A model generated the notes under the pieces. The model did not search any database. It had not been told where the DNA came from and saw only the letters and a program-made list of their open reading frames with translations. Source: Candidatus Stahliibacteriota bacterium (GTDB lineage Bacteria; Hydrothermota; Tepidihabitantia; B3-TA06). From it: a DNA stretch of 8,707 nucleotides. The stretch covers positions 1-8,707 of the forward strand of contig JAUVJT010000086.1 of assembly GCA_030592225.1 (NCBI GenBank), written 5' to 3'. The translations under genes and the position numbers were made by a program. Positions 1 through 6,144 of this stretch are shown here, piece after piece. Position 1 is the stretch's first letter. Every line of letters begins with the position of its first letter.

Positions 1-224
1 GCCAGCTTACGCCCGGGAAGAAGAACGCGGGTTTGTTCGGCTACCTCTATTTCAGCCGACGTCTTTACGTAGATATCCAGATCGGTAGCCAGAAGACTTA
101 AATTTTTGTCTTCAGTAGAACAGAGTATGTTCTGAATGATAGGATACGGGGTGCGTGAAGGAATCACCGGAACTACCCGGTTGATAAGTTTTTCTAACGT
201 GTTTCTCGAAGTTCTAAACCACAT
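1..224 (-). CDS. dnaN: DNA polymerase III sliding clamp (beta subunit), N-terminal part
   Basis: This is the first 74 codons of the replicative sliding clamp, which encircles DNA and tethers polymerase III. The gene runs off the low-coordinate edge. The visible protein has the usual N-terminal clamp pattern: a start of MWFRTSRNTLEKLINRVV, a PYPIIQNIL segment at about residues 27-35, and the family hallmark LLATDLDIYV at about 47-56, followed by a strand that ends in VLLPGRKL. The ATG at 224 is preceded by GAGGAG at a good distance, which fixes the start. It lies directly downstream of dnaA on the same strand, the classic dnaA-dnaN order, and has its own likely promoter in the gap. The assignment rests on the motifs plus this gene order. 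Nothing odd is seen in the visible part. Confidence 0.93.
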   Translation of the reverse strand, partial: MWFRTSRNTLEKLINRVVPVIPSRTPYPIIQNILCSTEDKNLSLLATDLDIYVKTSAEIEVAEQTRVLLPGRKL

Positions 225-418
225 GTTTTCTCCTCTAATTCAACAACAATAGAAAAAGAATACTACTTAGGTTGTTGTTGTTGTCAATGTGGGTTTGGTG
301 GATTAGTGGATAAGTTAGAGTCTTAAAGGGAGTTAAGAATCCGCGTTTATGTTGAAAAAACTGTTGAATCATGTGGGTAGGCGTTGATAAGCAGGTGTGT
401 GGATGATAATTCACAATT
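225..418. other. AT-rich dnaA-dnaN gap with degenerate DnaA boxes; candidate origin element
   Basis: This gap is visibly richer in A and T than the genes around it and holds several sequences close to the DnaA box TTATCCACA. Read on the minus strand they are TTATCCACT (305-313, 8/9), TCATCCACA (398-406, 8/9), TAATCCACC (297-305, 7/9) and CTACCCACA (372-380, 7/9). A further 7/9 match on the plus strand, CTATCCACG (419-427), overlaps the dnaA stop codon. The dnaA-dnaN gap is a known site of the unwinding element or origin in many bacteria, so this is a reasonable oriC or DUE candidate. None of these boxes is perfect, so the function is inferred. Confidence 0.5.
260..287 (-). promoter_or_regulatory. 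Probable sigma-70-type promoter for dnaN
   Basis: On the minus strand a perfect TTGACA (282-287) is followed after 16 bp by TAGTAT (260-265), a 4/6 match to TATAAT. Transcription would begin near 253, giving a leader of about 29 nt before the dnaN ATG. An inverted repeat, CAACAACAA (241-249) and TTGTTGTTG (272-280), brackets the -10 box and could be an operator or simply low-complexity sequence. dnaN may also be transcribed from the dnaA promoter. Confidence 0.6.
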
Positions 419-1747
419 CTATCCACGGTTTATCCTCTGTTCTATCCCCATGATTCTTTCCTTGAATTCCAGATCTTCCTCGGTCAATTTTTTAATTTTG
501 TCAATGGCGTGGATAACGGTGGTGTGATCCTTGCCGCCAAAAAAGCGACCGATTTCCTTAAGGGAGATTCCCAGTAATTTCCTAATGAGGAACATGGAGG
601 TCTGTCTGGCAAGTGCCAGTGGTGCGGTGCGCCTTCTTCCCTTGATATCCTCAACGGTTGCGTTAAAGGTACGGGACACCTGCTTTACGATACGGTTGGG
701 AGTGGTGCGGGGACGGTTGCGTAAGATATCGTGCAGCACCTCTTCAGCCAGGCCCGTGGTAAGACCCCGACCGGTAAGAGAAGAAAGCGCCAGGAGTCTT
801 ACCAGTGCTCCTTCCAGCTCGCGCACGTTGGAGCGTACCCGGGAGGCGATGTAGTAGGCCACGTCCTGCGGGAGGCGCTGCGCTTCCAACTCCGCCTTTC
901 TTCTCAGGATGGCGATGCGGGTTTCAAGCACCGGGGGCTGGATGTCAACCACCAGGCCTCCGGAGAACCGGGAGGCGAGACGTTCTTCCAAGGTAGGTAT
1001 CTCGCGGGGCGGCCGGTCAGAGGTCAGCACCACCTGTTTGCCCCCCTCGTACAGATGATTGAACAGGTGAAAAACCTCCTCCTGCAAAGACTCCTTGCCG
1101 CGCAAAAAGTGAATGTCGTCTATCAAGAGAACGTCCTTGGATCGGTAGCGGTTCTTGAACTCCATCCTCGTTCCCTTCTCCACCGCGTCGATGAGCTCGA
1201 TGAACAGGGTTTCGGCGGGTATGTATGCGACCGCCAGTTTGGGCCGGGTGCGCAGAAGATAGTTGCCTATGGCCTGCACCAGATGGGTCTTGCCCAGACC
1301 GACACCTCCGTAGATAAACAATGGATTGTAGACCTCGGAGGGCGCCTCGGCCACTGCCAGGGCCGCGGCGTGAGCGAACCGGTTGTGCTCTCCCACCACG
1401 AAACCGGTAAAGGCGTAGCGCTCCTGCAGGCGGGATTCGTTGTGGGCGTACACGATGCGTCGTCGTATGAACTTGGGACGGGCCGCCCCGGGCTCGACCT
1501 TGCACGCCTGGAACGCGACCCGGGTCGAGCCGGAGTTTACCTCGGACAAAGCGTCAGCCAGGAGTTTGCCATAGTACTCCTCAATCCACTCCACAAAGAA
1601 GGGATTGGGAACCTCAACCAGCAAGGTGCCGTCCCGCACTTCAATCAGGCGGGTGGGTTTGAACCAGGTATTGAAACCCTCCTCGGTGATCCGGGCCTTC
1701 AGACGTTCAAGTACAGTATTCCAGAGGGCTTGCGGCTCGGCGCTCAC
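419..1747 (-). CDS. dnaA: Chromosomal replication initiator protein DnaA
   Basis: DnaA is the AAA+ ATPase that binds DnaA boxes at oriC, melts the origin and loads the helicase. The 442 residues contain all expected parts. Domain I spans about 1-85 (LWNTVLERLKARI, FNTWF). Domain II is a very short linker. The AAA+ core has Walker A GGVGLGKTH (147-155), Walker B VLLIDDIHFL (206-215), sensor 1 VVLTSDRPP (239-247), an arginine-finger region EERLASRF (254-261) and sensor 2 SNVRELEGAL (306-315). Domain IV carries the DNA-binding signature GGKDHTTVIHA (404-414). The start is a GTG at 1747, with GGAGGA only 3-4 nt upstream, and no better start is in range. Two perfect DnaA boxes in its leader suggest autoregulation. 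dnaN follows, while hypF lies upstream on the same strand. Length is normal for the family. Confidence 0.98.
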   Translation of the reverse strand: MSAEPQALWNTVLERLKARITEEGFNTWFKPTRLIEVRDGTLLVEVPNPFFVEWIEEYYGKLLADALSEVNSGSTRVAFQACKVEPGAARPKFIRRRIVYAHNESRLQERYAFTGFVVGEHNRFAHAAALAVAEAPSEVYNPLFIYGGVGLGKTHLVQAIGNYLLRTRPKLAVAYIPAETLFIELIDAVEKGTRMEFKNRYRSKDVLLIDDIHFLRGKESLQEEVFHLFNHLYEGGKQVVLTSDRPPREIPTLEERLASRFSGGLVVDIQPPVLETRIAILRRKAELEAQRLPQDVAYYIASRVRSNVRELEGALVRLLALSSLTGRGLTTGLAEEVLHDILRNRPRTTPNRIVKQVSRTFNATVEDIKGRRRTAPLALARQTSMFLIRKLLGISLKEIGRFFGGKDHTTVIHAIDKIKKLTEEDLEFKERIMGIEQRINRG

Positions 1748-1759
1748 TTGTCCTCCAGG

Positions 1760-1780
1760 TTATCCACAATCTTATCCACA
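1760..1780 (+). promoter_or_regulatory. Two perfect DnaA boxes in the dnaA leader
   Basis: TTATCCACA occurs twice, exactly, at 1760-1768 and 1772-1780, in the same orientation and 12 bp apart start to start. They sit 13-33 nt upstream of the dnaA GTG, downstream of its promoter, so bound DnaA would block elongation or translation initiation rather than polymerase binding. They may also form one half of a split origin, the other half being the dnaA-dnaN gap. Box identity is certain by sequence; the role is inferred. Confidence 0.85.
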
Positions 1781-1827
1781 ATATCTATACCTCTAAGTTA
1801 CAAGCTTACGTAGTTTGACCCTCATGG

Positions 1828-1843
1828 ATCCCGATGACGGGAT
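1828..1843 (-). other. Hairpin near the 5' end of the dnaA transcript
   Basis: ATCCCG (1828-1833) and CGGGAT (1838-1843) form a perfect 6-bp stem with a 4-nt loop. If transcription starts near 1852, the hairpin begins about 9 nt into the dnaA mRNA. Such 5' hairpins can protect mRNA from decay. There is no T-run after it, so it does not look like a terminator. Confidence 0.45.
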
Positions 1844-1858
1844 GTTGGGGATGAAAAA

Positions 1859-1886
1859 ACTATACGCGACCGGGAAAGTTTGTCAA
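1859..1886 (-). promoter_or_regulatory. Sigma-70-type promoter for dnaA
   Basis: On the minus strand a perfect TTGACA (1881-1886) is followed after 16 bp by TATAGT (1859-1864), a 5/6 match to TATAAT. The predicted start near 1852 gives a leader of about 105 nt that contains the hairpin and both perfect DnaA boxes. This is among the best promoters in the window and lies in the hypF-dnaA gap, so dnaA need not depend on hypF transcription. Confidence 0.75.
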
Positions 1887-1990
1887 GTACTTTGGGGCTT
1901 AATTGAGTCTAATTCGATAAGTAAAATACCTCCAGTCGGTTGCCTTGAAAATGATTCTGTTTTGCCGGGAATAATATCCTGCGATAGGTA

Positions 1991-4408
1991 TCATAGATTC
2001 ATCTTCGAGCGTGCTGCGAGAAGTTGCCCGGCTGCAAGTCCGCCGTCGGTCGCCGGAATCAATCTCGGAAAGTAAAGCGACAGCAAATCACCGCCCGGTT
2101 CATCTGCCAGGTTGCTCAGCAGGCGAACCAGGGTGCGGTTGGTAAACACGCCTCCTGACAGGGCCACCGCACTTACCCCGGTTATCTCCCGCGCACGCAG
2201 GAGCCATGAGAACAACACTCTTGCGAACCCAAGGTGGAATTGCGCCGATATCTCCGATAACCCAACCCCGTTCTCCATATCCCGAATTATTGCGTAAAAG
2301 CACGGTTCAGGGTCAATAACCAGGTCGTCTCCGATGCTAAAGGGATAACCCCGGCCTTCCCCGAGATCGACCGGGCACAGCGATTCCAGCGCGATTGGCG
2401 CCTGCGCTTCGAACGTAATCTCCTCAACCAGGCCGATGAGTCCTGCCACCGCATCGAACAGCCGGCCCGCGCTTGACGCCCGTAACACCCGCAACACACC
2501 CGGTACCGTCCCGCTTTCATTTTCAAGAAGTTTGCTTGCGATATCGCCGTCTTTACCGAACAACTCGCGTGCCTTCTTGAAACCAATAAGGTCGGCCACC
2601 ACCCCTGCTGCCATGCGCCGCGGTTTGCCGATGGCTTGCTCTCCGCCCACCAGAGGCAGGGGCCTCAGATGACCCAGCCGTTTGTAGCGTCCACCCTGAT
2701 TTGTAACGTGCAGCAATTCGCATCCCCAAATAGAGCCGTCCGGCCCGTACCCGGTGCCGTCCAGCACGAGGCCAATCACCGGTTCCACGATCTGGTGTTC
2801 GAGCATCACTGCGGCTGCGTGGGCATGGTGATGCTGGATGCGAACGAGGGGAATTCCCTGCTCCCCGGCGTAGCGCTCCGCCCACCGGGTGGACACGTAG
2901 TCGGGATGCTCGTCGCACACCACCAGCTCCGGGGTCACCCCGAACCAGCGCAGGTACGTCCGCAGCGTTTCTTCAAAGAACTCGATGGTGGCCCGTCCCC
3001 CCAGCTCACCGATGTGAGGGGAGAGCCACATGCGATGACCGTCAGCCAGGGCAAACGAGGCCTTCATTTCCGCGCCCATGGCCAGCGACGGCTTGAACTT
3101 GAACCGGGTCTGTATGGGGGCGGGCGCAAACCCACGCGCTCGCCTCACCAGGTGGATTTTTTGAATCCATGCTGATTTTTTCACTCCCCCGGCCCGTGCC
3201 TGTCCTTTGGGTACGTTCTCATCAGGCGACTTCGTGCCCGTAACATCCGTAACGCCCGTAACACCTGCGCAAACGAATCCCACCGAGTCGTCAATCCTGT
3301 TGGCGATGCTCCGGTTGTGGGCAAGCGCCGCGTCAATCACTCCGCCCAGCTTGTCGAACAATATCCTCTCTTCAGCAATGATAGGCTCCGAGCCATGGTT
3401 GGCCGAGGTGGCGACGACAGGGCCGAGAGCGCTGCCTTCAACCTCGACAGCAAACAGCAGGTGGTGCAGGGGGGTGCAGGCCAGCATGACGCCTATCCCG
3501 GGGTTGAGGGGGGCGAGCGCTTCCCTGATTTCCTGCGGGGTTTCCGGGTTCCAGCTCAACAGGAGTATGGGGGCGGCGGACGAGGTAAGCACAGCCGCCT
3601 CATCAGGCGAGACCACCGCTAACTCCCGCGCCTGCTCGAGGTCCCGGCACATCACGGCCAGGGGTTTGTGTGGACGGCGTTTGCGCCGTCTCAGTCTCGC
3701 CACCGTTTCCGGGTTTGTCCCGTCGCACATCAGGTGATACCCGCCCAGGCCTTTCACCGCTACTATCTTGCCTGAAAGAATCAGCCGCACCGTCTTCTGC
3801 AGCGGGTCTTGACACCTTACCACTCTTCCCGAGGCGTCCAGAAGCACAAGCTCGGGCCCGCACACCGCACACGCGTTGGGCTGGGCGTGGAAGCGGCGGT
3901 CGAGCGGATCGTCGTACTCGTCCTGACAGGAAGCGCACATCCTGAATTCACGCATAACGGTCTGGGGTCTGTCGTAGGGAAGTTCACCAATTATGGTGTA
4001 GCGCGGTCCGCAGTCGGTGCAGTTGGTGAAGGCATAGCGGAAACGCCTGTCTGCAGAGGTAAGAATCTCCCGCTTGCAGGCCCGGCAAGTGGCCAGGTCT
4101 GCCGATACCTCAAGCCCCTGGGACGCTTCCCCTGCTTGACTCTCCACTATCCTGAAATCCTGCAGGCCTTCTTCCTTGACATTCCGCACCTCGATTCCCG
4201 TAATGCGCGACGCTGCCGGCGGATTAGTCCTCAACGCCTGCACGAATCCCTTAATTGCCTCGGACGCTCCTTCAAGATGAATCTGGACCCCGCCCAGGTC
4301 GTTTAATACAAAGCCCGCGAGGCCGCGCTGTGCGGCCTCGCGGTAACAGAACGGTCTGAAGCCGACCCCTTGAACCGTTCCCGCAACCCGGATGTTTACG
4401 GCAGGCAT
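1991..4408 (-). CDS. hypF: Carbamoyltransferase HypF, NiFe-hydrogenase maturation
   Basis: HypF converts carbamoyl phosphate and ATP to a carbamoyl group that is passed to HypE and dehydrated to the cyanide ligand of NiFe hydrogenase. All family domains are present in order: acylphosphatase (about 5-92, motif GTVQGVGFRPF, R18 and N36); two zinc fingers (C108, C111, C130, C133 and C158, C161, C180, C183); a YrdC-like domain (about 198-376, with KGLGGYHL, SANHGSEPI and HNRSIANRIDDSV); and a Kae1-like domain (about 445 to the end, with HHHAHAA at 526-532, DGTGYGPDGS and LSGGVFTN). ATG at 4408 is preferred because GGAGAGG precedes it; an in-frame TTG at 4429 would add seven residues with no convincing site. 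At 805 residues it is somewhat long, because about 40 residues (377-418) replace a normally short YrdC-Kae1 linker. No other hyp or hydrogenase gene is in the window. It starts 74 bp after the membrane-protein gene and may be co-transcribed with it. Confidence 0.96.
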   Translation of the reverse strand: MPAVNIRVAGTVQGVGFRPFCYREAAQRGLAGFVLNDLGGVQIHLEGASEAIKGFVQALRTNPPAASRITGIEVRNVKEEGLQDFRIVESQAGEASQGLEVSADLATCRACKREILTSADRRFRYAFTNCTDCGPRYTIIGELPYDRPQTVMREFRMCASCQDEYDDPLDRRFHAQPNACAVCGPELVLLDASGRVVRCQDPLQKTVRLILSGKIVAVKGLGGYHLMCDGTNPETVARLRRRKRRPHKPLAVMCRDLEQARELAVVSPDEAAVLTSSAAPILLLSWNPETPQEIREALAPLNPGIGVMLACTPLHHLLFAVEVEGSALGPVVATSANHGSEPIIAEERILFDKLGGVIDAALAHNRSIANRIDDSVGFVCAGVTGVTDVTGTKSPDENVPKGQARAGGVKKSAWIQKIHLVRRARGFAPAPIQTRFKFKPSLAMGAEMKASFALADGHRMWLSPHIGELGGRATIEFFEETLRTYLRWFGVTPELVVCDEHPDYVSTRWAERYAGEQGIPLVRIQHHHAHAAAVMLEHQIVEPVIGLVLDGTGYGPDGSIWGCELLHVTNQGGRYKRLGHLRPLPLVGGEQAIGKPRRMAAGVVADLIGFKKARELFGKDGDIASKLLENESGTVPGVLRVLRASSAGRLFDAVAGLIGLVEEITFEAQAPIALESLCPVDLGEGRGYPFSIGDDLVIDPEPCFYAIIRDMENGVGLSEISAQFHLGFARVLFSWLLRAREITGVSAVALSGGVFTNRTLVRLLSNLADEPGGDLLSLYFPRLIPATDGGLAAGQLLAARSKMNL
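3237..3263. repeat. Three tandem 9-bp units inside hypF
   Basis: The units CCCGTAACA, TCCGTAACG and CCCGTAACA run back to back on the plus strand. They encode the GVTGVTDVTGT part of the unusual HypF linker. The same unit occurs again as CCCGTAACA-CCCGCAACA at 2479-2496, in another reading frame of the same gene. Confidence 0.75.
4315..4343 (-). repeat. 12-bp perfect inverted repeat early in hypF
   Basis: CCGCGAGGCCGC (4315-4326) and GCGGCCTCGCGG (4332-4343) are exact reverse complements with a 5-nt loop. In hypF mRNA this makes a very stable GC hairpin 65-93 nt after the start codon, over codons for the acylphosphatase domain. A short T-containing stretch follows but not a proper T-run. It could slow translation or transcription, or be a by-product of codon choice. 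Confidence 0.6.
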
Positions 4409-4482
4409 TTCCTCTCCGGATGCGCTCAACCTGTCGCTTTACTGCGAAGGCTGCCGAACGCGGGGCCGGCGAATTTCCAGAA

Positions 4483-5787
4483 CTACTTTTTCTTCTTAGC
4501 CGCCGGCTTCTTTTTTGCGGCGGGTTTTTTGACAGCCGGTTTTTTCTTTGCAGCGGTTTTCTTTTTGGGCGCTGGCTTGGCTTGTTCTGCAGGTGCGGCC
4601 ACGTCGAGCTTTTCCGGAATATCGATATCTTCGTCCTTGATGTCAAGCAGGTTGCGTTCGTCCTTTTTGTAAACCAGGGTCAGGTAAACCAGGGTGTTTC
4701 CGGAGAACCACACCGCCATCCCGTACCCGAGCACAAACAAGATAAGTGCGTGGTAGGCGATAGAGAACAGGATGGTTCCCGCCATCACCGACCAGTTGGG
4801 GGTCATGACGGCCTGCGAGGTGACAACACCGGGCAAATTCACCGCGTCCTTTATCCAGGCAAAGGCGCCATGCACCCAGTTGGGCAGCCAGAAGAGGGTC
4901 TGCTCAATCCACCGCGGCAGCACCAGCCTTACCGTGTCGGCCGCGGAGTTAATCATCAGGTCAAACTTGAACAGCACCTGGGCGCTGGCCTTGGCCTCGC
5001 CCACGTTCATGAGCATGCCCACGATCCAGCGGGCCAGATGGATTGCCTTGACGCTGAAGAAAGCCAGCACAGCCATGCCGGCTATTGCGAAGACGGCCAG
5101 CATGATCTGGTAGCATATCAGGCGCCAGGGCTGGTCGTTGACGCAGGAGAAAACCTCAAACAGGTTGTCGAACGCATCGCTGCGGGTAGTGCCGATGACT
5201 GCCGGGCTGATGGTAAAGGTAAAGGCGAATACCACCAAAAGATAAACAATGAACAACGAAACGGCAAAGGCGGGAATCGCCAGAAGCCCGACCAGTATCT
5301 CGCCCGCAAAAGGTATCCGTCCTATAAGACCCAGGAGCAGGCCGGCTGCCAGAAGCAGCACGATGAAAAGGCCGAGAAGGATGGGGGTGGAGATGAGCGC
5401 GCCCACGCTCTTTGTCGCCTGCTTCCACGCTTCGCGGACTTCGTAAAACTCGTCGCCGCGCAGATGTTCGTAGGTGAGCTTGGAGATGGCTATTCCTGCG
5501 GTCATGGCCAGAAATACCAGCCAGACCACACTCACCGCCCAGATTATCCAGCCTCCCAGATTGAATGCGGCAAGACCTGCCGCCGCATCCGGCATGGGCA
5601 GAAGACGGAAGTTTTCCCATACCATGGCAATACCGGTTCCCGAAACCAGATAAGCAAGGTAGCCGAGAACCATGTAACCCAGCCATGCAAGGAGCAGACC
5701 TTCAAAGCCCACCCATATTTTCTTGGCCGAGAATCCGAGCCGGAAAGCCCGGAACATGTCTTTGTAGTTGAAATGTAGCTTCGTCAT
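4483..5787 (-). CDS. Polytopic membrane protein with lysine-rich histone H1-like tail; function unknown
   Basis: I do not recognise a named family. The 434-residue protein starts at an ATG with AAGGAGG (5796-5802) 8 nt upstream, a strong site. Hydrophobic stretches at about 25-48, 76-101, 129-155, 164-195, 223-247 and 335-372 suggest six or seven membrane spans, with a less hydrophobic, tryptophan-containing loop at about 250-330 that may hold amphipathic helices. After the last span comes an acidic segment (about 374-395) and then a low-complexity tail of K, A and P: 16 lysines in residues 404-434, built from AAKKKP-like repeats. With six spans and an inside N-terminus the tail would be cytoplasmic. 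Comparable tails in histone H1 and mycobacterial HupB bind DNA. It lies between dnaA/hypF and the parS-like sites. Membrane location is well supported; any DNA-binding role is inferred. Confidence 0.85.
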   Translation of the reverse strand: MTKLHFNYKDMFRAFRLGFSAKKIWVGFEGLLLAWLGYMVLGYLAYLVSGTGIAMVWENFRLLPMPDAAAGLAAFNLGGWIIWAVSVVWLVFLAMTAGIAISKLTYEHLRGDEFYEVREAWKQATKSVGALISTPILLGLFIVLLLAAGLLLGLIGRIPFAGEILVGLLAIPAFAVSLFIVYLLVVFAFTFTISPAVIGTTRSDAFDNLFEVFSCVNDQPWRLICYQIMLAVFAIAGMAVLAFFSVKAIHLARWIVGMLMNVGEAKASAQVLFKFDLMINSAADTVRLVLPRWIEQTLFWLPNWVHGAFAWIKDAVNLPGVVTSQAVMTPNWSVMAGTILFSIAYHALILFVLGYGMAVWFSGNTLVYLTLVYKKDERNLLDIKDEDIDIPEKLDVAAPAEQAKPAPKKKTAAKKKPAVKKPAAKKKPAAKKKK

Positions 5788-5825
5788 TACTCAAGCCTCC
5801 TTCAGTTCAAATCTTTCTCGAAGGG

Positions 5826-5861
5826 GTTATTATAACCAGCGTTATTACCCATCGGTTATTA
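5826..5861 (-). promoter_or_regulatory. Possible promoter with three TAATAAC direct repeats, upstream of the membrane-protein gene
   Basis: On the minus strand a perfect TATAAT (5829-5834) lies about 42 nt before the ATG, but no good -35 box stands 16-18 bp upstream. TAATAAC occurs three times (5855-5861, 5841-5847, 5826-5832), spaced 14-15 bp, and the last copy is part of a 13-bp palindrome, GGTTATAATAACC, covering the -10. A weak -35 with ordered repeats fits a regulated promoter, but the gene could instead be read through from the promoter at 6117-6144. Confidence 0.4.
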
Positions 5862-5870
5862 CGATCTGTC

Positions 5871-5896
5871 GATTGTCAGGCCTTGGGCCGTCAATC
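5871..5896 (-). other. Imperfect stem-loop between the small and the large membrane-protein genes
   Basis: GATTG/CAATC (5871-5875 and 5892-5896) closes an inner GGCC-TTG-GGCC hairpin, with a small internal mismatch. It begins 24 nt after the stop codon of the 43-residue gene. There is no T-run on either side, so it is more likely an mRNA-processing or stability element than a classical terminator. Confidence 0.3.
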
Positions 5897-5919
5897 TTAG
5901 TTGTCGAACGTCTTAACAG

Positions 5920-6051
5920 TCAGTATAACCTGCAGGTCGGCACCAAGAACGTGAACGCCACGAATACTATCGCGCCGAAAGCAAGCACGGCTATCACCAT
6001 TATAACACCATAGGGGATGCGATGCCTGCGACGTTTGAAGAATTGCCGCAT
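5920..6051 (-). CDS. Predicted 43-residue single-span membrane protein
   Basis: A short reading frame from ATG at 6051 to TGA at 5920. The N-terminus is strongly basic (MRQFFKRRRHR), followed by one hydrophobic segment at about residues 15-36 and a short end, PTCRLY. The layout is that of a small inner-membrane protein with an inside N-terminus. The ribosome site is modest (GGGGG about 7 nt upstream). A strong promoter (6117-6144) lies 66 nt ahead, and nothing else obvious lies between except a 19-codon frame whose TAA overlaps this ATG. The next gene, 132 bp on, is also a membrane protein. Other readings: chance frame, or a longer regulatory leader. The promoter plus the charge-then-hydrophobic design favour a real gene; function unknown. 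Confidence 0.5.
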   Translation of the reverse strand: MRQFFKRRRHRIPYGVIMVIAVLAFGAIVFVAFTFLVPTCRLY

Positions 6052-6110
6052 TACCGCGCCCCCGGTTTAAGGGTTGCCGGCAATTTCCGTCCCTGCGTAC
6101 AGGTGTTCAT
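6051..6110 (-). CDS. Possible 19-codon leaderless upstream frame
   Basis: ATG at 6110 opens a frame of 19 codons (MNTCTQGRKLPATLKPGAR) ending in TAA at 6053-6051, which overlaps the ATG of the 43-residue protein as TAATG. Its start falls 6 nt after the -10 box, so the transcript could begin at or beside the ATG, meaning leaderless translation coupled to the downstream gene. It shows no recognisable domain and could easily be chance. Confidence 0.22.
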   Translation of the reverse strand: MNTCTQGRKLPATLKPGAR

Positions 6111-6116
6111 TATCCT

Positions 6117-6144
6117 ATCTTACTCCTATGCACGCACTTGTCAA
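6117..6144 (-). promoter_or_regulatory. Probable promoter of the small membrane-protein unit
   Basis: On the minus strand a perfect TTGACA (6139-6144) and TAAGAT (6117-6122, 4/6) are separated by 16 bp, the same spacing as the dnaA, dnaN and UbiA-gene promoters. Transcription should start near 6110 and run into the 43-residue gene, perhaps on to the large membrane protein and hypF. Confidence 0.6.

Noticed and set aside
235..426. 63-codon minus-strand frame in the dnaA-dnaN gap
   Set aside because: It overlaps the dnaA stop codon and runs through the DnaA-box and promoter region. Its N, H and L-rich composition reflects AT-rich spacer DNA.
731..1813. 360-codon open frame on the plus strand across dnaA
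   Set aside because: It is antisense to dnaA, whose motifs are unmistakable. The frame has no recognisable domain and is explained by GC-rich codon use.
4409..4429. TTG start giving HypF seven more residues
   Set aside because: The ATG at 4408 has GGAGAGG at a suitable distance, and the acylphosphatase domain begins right after it.
4420..5778. 452-codon open frame on the plus strand covering the membrane-protein gene
   Set aside because: Long, but rich in H, Q and G without domain features. The minus-strand frame has membrane spans, a strong ribosome site and the same direction as its neighbours.
5768..6013. 81-codon plus-strand frame before the small gene
   Set aside because: It overlaps the start of the large membrane-protein gene and most of the 43-residue gene in antisense, and its composition is unlike a protein.
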